From Blattabacterium cuenoti (GTDB lineage: Bacteria; Bacteroidota; Bacteroidia; Flavobacteriales; Blattabacteriaceae): 64,000 bases of DNA. Location of the stretch: the NCBI RefSeq assembly GCF_014252015.1, contig NZ_CP059206.1, positions 186,001-250,000 of the forward strand. Direction: 5' to 3'. The position numbers were made by a program, and so were the translations under genes. Below the pieces are notes generated by a model, which worked only from the letters and a program-made list of their open reading frames with translations, made no database searches and was not told the DNA's origin. Of the stretch, positions 61,320-64,000 are shown piece after piece (position 1 is the first letter of the stretch; every line of letters starts with the position of its first letter).

Positions 61320-62560
61320 GAATCAATTAAAAAACCTAAAGATTCTAAGTCCTTCCAAAAATTAGGATATGACTTTTCTACAACATTTGGATTTTCTATT
61401 TCTATAAAATTAGAGCATAATCCAAATGTAGAAAAAGACATTCCCATTCTATGATCTTGATAAGTTTTAATTCTTATAAAAGAATCAATTTTTTCTCTAT
61501 AAAAACCTGTTATTTCTAAACAAGAATCTGTAATTTTTGTGATCACTCCAAATTTTAAAAGCTCTTCTTTTAATGCTTGCAATCTATCAGTTTCTTTAAT
61601 CTTCAATGTTTCTAATCCTTTTAATTTACATTTTATACCAATAGCAGCACAAGTAACAACAATAGTCTGAGCAAGATCTGGTGTTTTATTTAAATTTAAT
61701 TCAATAAATTTTGGTAATACGAAATTTAATTTTTTATTTAATGTTATTACATTTTTATCAAAAATAGTAGAAATTCCAAAATATTTATCATATATATAAG
61801 AAACTTCTTTATCTCCTTGCAAACTAACATTGTTATATGATCGTAAAACAATATTACTTTTATTTACAATAGCAGCCATAGAATAATAGTAAGAAGCAGA
61901 ACTCCAATCTGATTCTACATAAAAATATTTTTCCCCCTTATTTTTTACTGGATAAATATGGATCATTCTTTCTTTCCAATTTGCTTTTATTCCGGCTAAA
62001 GTCAATAAATCAAAAGTCATTTTTATATAGGGAATAGATGTAATATTCCCTTTTAGAAAAATTTTTAACCCCATTTTAAATTGACTAGCTATTAACATAA
62101 GAGAACTGATATACTGACTACTAATTTTTGCATTCATATCTATTTCTCCTCCTAAAATTTTTTTACCAAAAATTTTTATCGGAGGAAAGCCTTCTTTTTC
62201 TAAATAATCAATTTCGGATCCTAGCTTTCTTAAAGCTTCTACGAGTATAAAAATAGGTCTTTCTTTCATTCTATCTGATCCTGTTAATATTACTTTTTTT
62301 CCTTCTTGTATAGATAAATAAGAAGTTAAAAAACGCATAGCAGTTCCAGCATGATGAATATCCAATATATTAGAAGTACTAATTAAACTTTTTTTTAATA
62401 CTTCTGTATCTTCACAGTTAGAAATATTTTCAATATGAATATCATTTTTATAAATAGCTTTTAAAATTAAAAGACGGTTAGATATGCTTTTAGATCCCGT
62501 TATAGATATAGAACCATATAAAGAACTTCTATTTTTGTAAATTTTAATGTAAGAAGACAT
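61307..62560 (-). CDS. aroA: 3-phosphoshikimate 1-carboxyvinyltransferase (EPSP synthase)
   Basis: AroA joins shikimate 3-phosphate and PEP. The 417-residue protein has the two-domain EPSP synthase fold: ISITGSKSISNRLLILKAI (Lys, Ser), DIHHAGTAMRFLTSYL with the Gly-Thr-Ala-Met-Arg PEP motif, LTGSDRMKERPIFILVEALRKLG, and SSQYISSLMLIASQF. The C-terminal part has DLAQTIVVTCA, IKETDRLQALKEEL, and YQDHRMGMSFST. It is the penultimate step to chorismate, feeding trpE. The mazG-like gene lies 4 bases upstream. Confidence 0.97.
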   Translation of the reverse strand: MSSYIKIYKNRSSLYGSISITGSKSISNRLLILKAIYKNDIHIENISNCEDTEVLKKSLISTSNILDIHHAGTAMRFLTSYLSIQEGKKVILTGSDRMKERPIFILVEALRKLGSEIDYLEKEGFPPIKIFGKKILGGEIDMNAKISSQYISSLMLIASQFKMGLKIFLKGNITSIPYIKMTFDLLTLAGIKANWKERMIHIYPVKNKGEKYFYVESDWSSASYYYSMAAIVNKSNIVLRSYNNVSLQGDKEVSYIYDKYFGISTIFDKNVITLNKKLNFVLPKFIELNLNKTPDLAQTIVVTCAAIGIKCKLKGLETLKIKETDRLQALKEELLKFGVITKITDSCLEITGFYREKIDSFIRIKTYQDHRMGMSFSTFGLCSNFIEIENPNVVEKSYPNFWKDLESLGFLIDSYEE

Positions 62561-62564
62561 ATTT

Positions 62565-62894
62565 TTATTTTAATTTTTTATTTTCATGATGTCTAGCATG
62601 ATCTCTAATTTCCTTTTTTTTTAGTTTTTTATAAAAGGATTTTTCTAAATCAATTCCAGTCTGATTTGCTAAACAAGCTATAATAAATAAGACATCTGAT
62701 AATTCTTCTCCAAGATCTTCATTTTTTTTACAATTTTTTTTTTTAGATTGTTCCCCATAATTTCTAGCAATTATACTAGAAACTTCACCTACTTCTTCAG
62801 ACAAAAGAATTGTGTTAGTTAACACATCAAAATAACGAATTCCATGATTTTCTATCCAATCATGAACTAATTTTTGTAAATTTTTGATTTCCAA
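62565..62894 (-). CDS. MazG-like nucleotide pyrophosphohydrolase
   Basis: The 109-residue all-alpha protein has the MazG/dUTPase-like metal signature: LSEEVGEVSSII (EEXXE, about 31-42) and LGEELSDVLFIIACLANQTGIDL (EXXD, about 62-84). Family members hydrolyse nucleoside triphosphates to monophosphates as house-cleaning. It is 4 bases before aroA and 3 bases after the transketolase C-terminal gene. The exact substrate cannot be told from sequence. Confidence 0.88.
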   Translation of the reverse strand: MEIKNLQKLVHDWIENHGIRYFDVLTNTILLSEEVGEVSSIIARNYGEQSKKKNCKKNEDLGEELSDVLFIIACLANQTGIDLEKSFYKKLKKKEIRDHARHHENKKLK

Positions 62895-62897
62895 AAC

Positions 62898-63875
62898 TTA
62901 TATTTTTTTTTGTTTATTTTTCAAAACAAATTGTACATGATTTATAATGGAATCACGATCAATATTATATTTTTTTAAAAGTTCCATAGGTTTTCCACTT
63001 TCTCCAAAAGTATCATTAACAGCTACTATACTTTGAATAACTGACCATTTTTTATTGTGTGTGGTCAATACTCTTGCAATACTTTCTCCTAATCCCCCCC
63101 AATAATTGTGTTCTTCTGCAGTTACAATACATTTTGTTTTATTAATAGATTTCAAAATCGTATTTTCATCTAATGGTTTTATTGTGTGAATATTAATTAC
63201 TTCACATTCTATTCCCTTTTTTTTGTATAAAATTTTAGATGCTTCTAAAGATTCCCATACCAAATGTCCTGTGCTAACAATAGTCACATCTTTTCCTTCT
63301 GTTAAGACTACGGCTTTTCCTATTTCGAATATCTGATTTTCATCTGTAAAATTAGCTACAGCAGGACGACCAAAACGTAAATACACTGGTCCTAAGTAAT
63401 TCGATATAGCTAAAGTAGCTGCATAAGTTTGATTATAATCACAAGTATTAATAACAGTCATCCCAGGTAACATTTTCATCATTCCTATATCTTCTAAACT
63501 TTGATGTGTAGCTCCATCTTCTCCTAGGGTCAACCCAGAATGAGAAGCACATATTTTTACATTTTTGTAAGAATAAGCAATAGATTGACGTATTTGATCG
63601 TAAACACGAGATGTCGCAAAATTTGCAAATGTTCCAGCAAATGGAATATATTGACCTATGCTAAGTCCAGCTGCTATTCCTATCATATTAGCTTCTGCTA
63701 TTCCTATTTGAAAAAATCTTTCAGGAAATTCTTTAGAAAACTGATCCATAAATAGAGAGGTAGTTAAATCCGCACATAATGCGACCACTTTATTATTTTT
63801 TCTTCCCAAAAAAGTTAAAGCTTTACCAAAGCCTGCTCTAGTTTCTTTCAGCCCTTGATTTTTATATTGTTTCAT
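62898..63875 (-). CDS. Transketolase, C-terminal subunit (split transketolase)
   Basis: This gene encodes the pyrimidine-binding and C-terminal domains of transketolase as a separate subunit. The 325-residue protein has ALCADLTTSLFMDQF, FFQIGIAEANMIGIAAGLSIG (catalytic Glu for TPP), VKICASHSGLTLGEDGATHQSLEDI, and the C-terminal domain INIHTIKPLDENTILKS and EEHNYWGGLGESIARVL. The N-terminal TPP-binding subunit gene is immediately upstream (13 bases). Split transketolases are common in Bacteroidota and archaea. It serves the non-oxidative pentose phosphate pathway. Confidence 0.95.
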   Translation of the reverse strand: MKQYKNQGLKETRAGFGKALTFLGRKNNKVVALCADLTTSLFMDQFSKEFPERFFQIGIAEANMIGIAAGLSIGQYIPFAGTFANFATSRVYDQIRQSIAYSYKNVKICASHSGLTLGEDGATHQSLEDIGMMKMLPGMTVINTCDYNQTYAATLAISNYLGPVYLRFGRPAVANFTDENQIFEIGKAVVLTEGKDVTIVSTGHLVWESLEASKILYKKKGIECEVINIHTIKPLDENTILKSINKTKCIVTAEEHNYWGGLGESIARVLTTHNKKWSVIQSIVAVNDTFGESGKPMELLKKYNIDRDSIINHVQFVLKNKQKKI

Positions 63876-63887
63876 AATATATATTTT

Positions 63888-64000
63888 TTATAATGGATAA
63901 TCTTCTAAAGAAGTTTCAGGAAGTTGAGATAAAGCTTTTTCTAATTCTTCTTTATTAGGATACTTTCCATGCCATGCATTATTTCCCATCATAAAATCTA
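63888..64000 (-). CDS. Transketolase, N-terminal subunit, 5' part cut by window edge
   Basis: Only the last 36 codons and the stop are inside the window. Reading the minus strand from 64000 gives DFMMGNNAWHGKYPNKEELE and ends LEDYPL. The FM-x-G-x-x-x-WHGK segment matches the TPP-domain end of transketolase, and the next gene encodes the matching C-terminal subunit. The rest lies beyond the right edge. Confidence 0.88.
   Translation of the reverse strand, partial: DFMMGNNAWHGKYPNKEELEKALSQLPETSLEDYPL

Noticed and set aside
1..64000. Insertion sequences, prophage, CRISPR arrays, toxin-antitoxin or secretion-system islands
   Set aside because: No transposase, integrase, repeat-spacer array or foreign-looking gene block was found. 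Every gene cluster is metabolic or housekeeping.

Overview
This window is a compact, strongly AT-rich chromosomal segment from a Bacteroidota (Flavobacteriia) bacterium. Its gene content fits an insect nutritional endosymbiont, most likely Blattabacterium of cockroaches. The evidence for the lineage is the fused CcoN-CcoO oxidase, the fused 2-oxoacid dehydrogenase E1, the split transketolase, the Porin_10-type outer-membrane protein and repeated TAnnTTTG (-7 type) promoter boxes. The evidence for reduction is very short intergenic gaps, many overlapping gene ends, frequent long A/T homopolymers, and no mobile elements, phage, CRISPR or rRNA. The genus is an inference from gene content, not from an alignment.

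Layout. 1-2544 (minus): cca (cut by the left edge), tsaC and dapD. 2612-3577 (plus): ruvX and def. 3569-9900 (minus): glpD-glpK-glpF, then thrS-infC-rpmI-rplT. 10000-16755 (minus): ffh, argS, ilvE and a fused E1. 16853-18737 (plus): ndk, lemA and a TPM-domain gene. 18740-26688 (mixed): valS, folA, a DUF151 nuclease, an unrecognised lipoprotein, pdhB, metF and serS. 26778-29029 (plus): rsmA-folD-queE. 29036-36196 (minus): the complete his operon, hisG-D-C-B-H-A-F-IE. 36384-40960 (plus): xth, aroK, tilS, serC and yggS, with tRNA-Lys on the minus strand. 40953-47344 (minus): the complete trp operon, trpE-G-D-C-F-B-A. 47524-59052 (plus): porin, GH73 hydrolase, gcvH, the cbb3 oxidase cluster (ccoI-S-NO-Q-P-H) and maeB. 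59039-60621 (minus): murI, a frameshifted membrane gene, rpsT and tRNA-Glu. The right edge has an NlpC/P60 gene, then aroA, a MazG-like gene and split transketolase on the minus strand.

Together these genes describe a nutrient provisioner. It keeps whole pathways for His and Trp, shikimate steps (aroK, aroA), Ser, a branched-chain transaminase, DAP and one-carbon folate reactions (folA, folD, metF, gcvH). Carbon enters from glycerol (glpFKD), malic enzyme and 2-oxoacid dehydrogenases, and respiration ends in a microaerobic cbb3 oxidase. Cell-wall functions are thin: murI, dapD and two small hydrolases.

I found no clear candidate for a wholly new system. The points most worth a second look are a threonyl-tRNA synthetase lacking its TGS and editing domains; a membrane-protein gene broken by one extra base in a T10 run, alongside A11-A12 runs in intact genes such as serS and aroK; an NlpC/P60 gene with no canonical start; terminator-like hairpins in the ~100-nt leaders of the trp, his and lipoprotein genes; a perfect 51-bp in-frame duplication in the fused E1 gene; and an AUU start for infC. 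No gene-free stretch longer than 300 bases exists. The longest, 60622-60905, holds a candidate promoter and an open frame leading into the NlpC gene.
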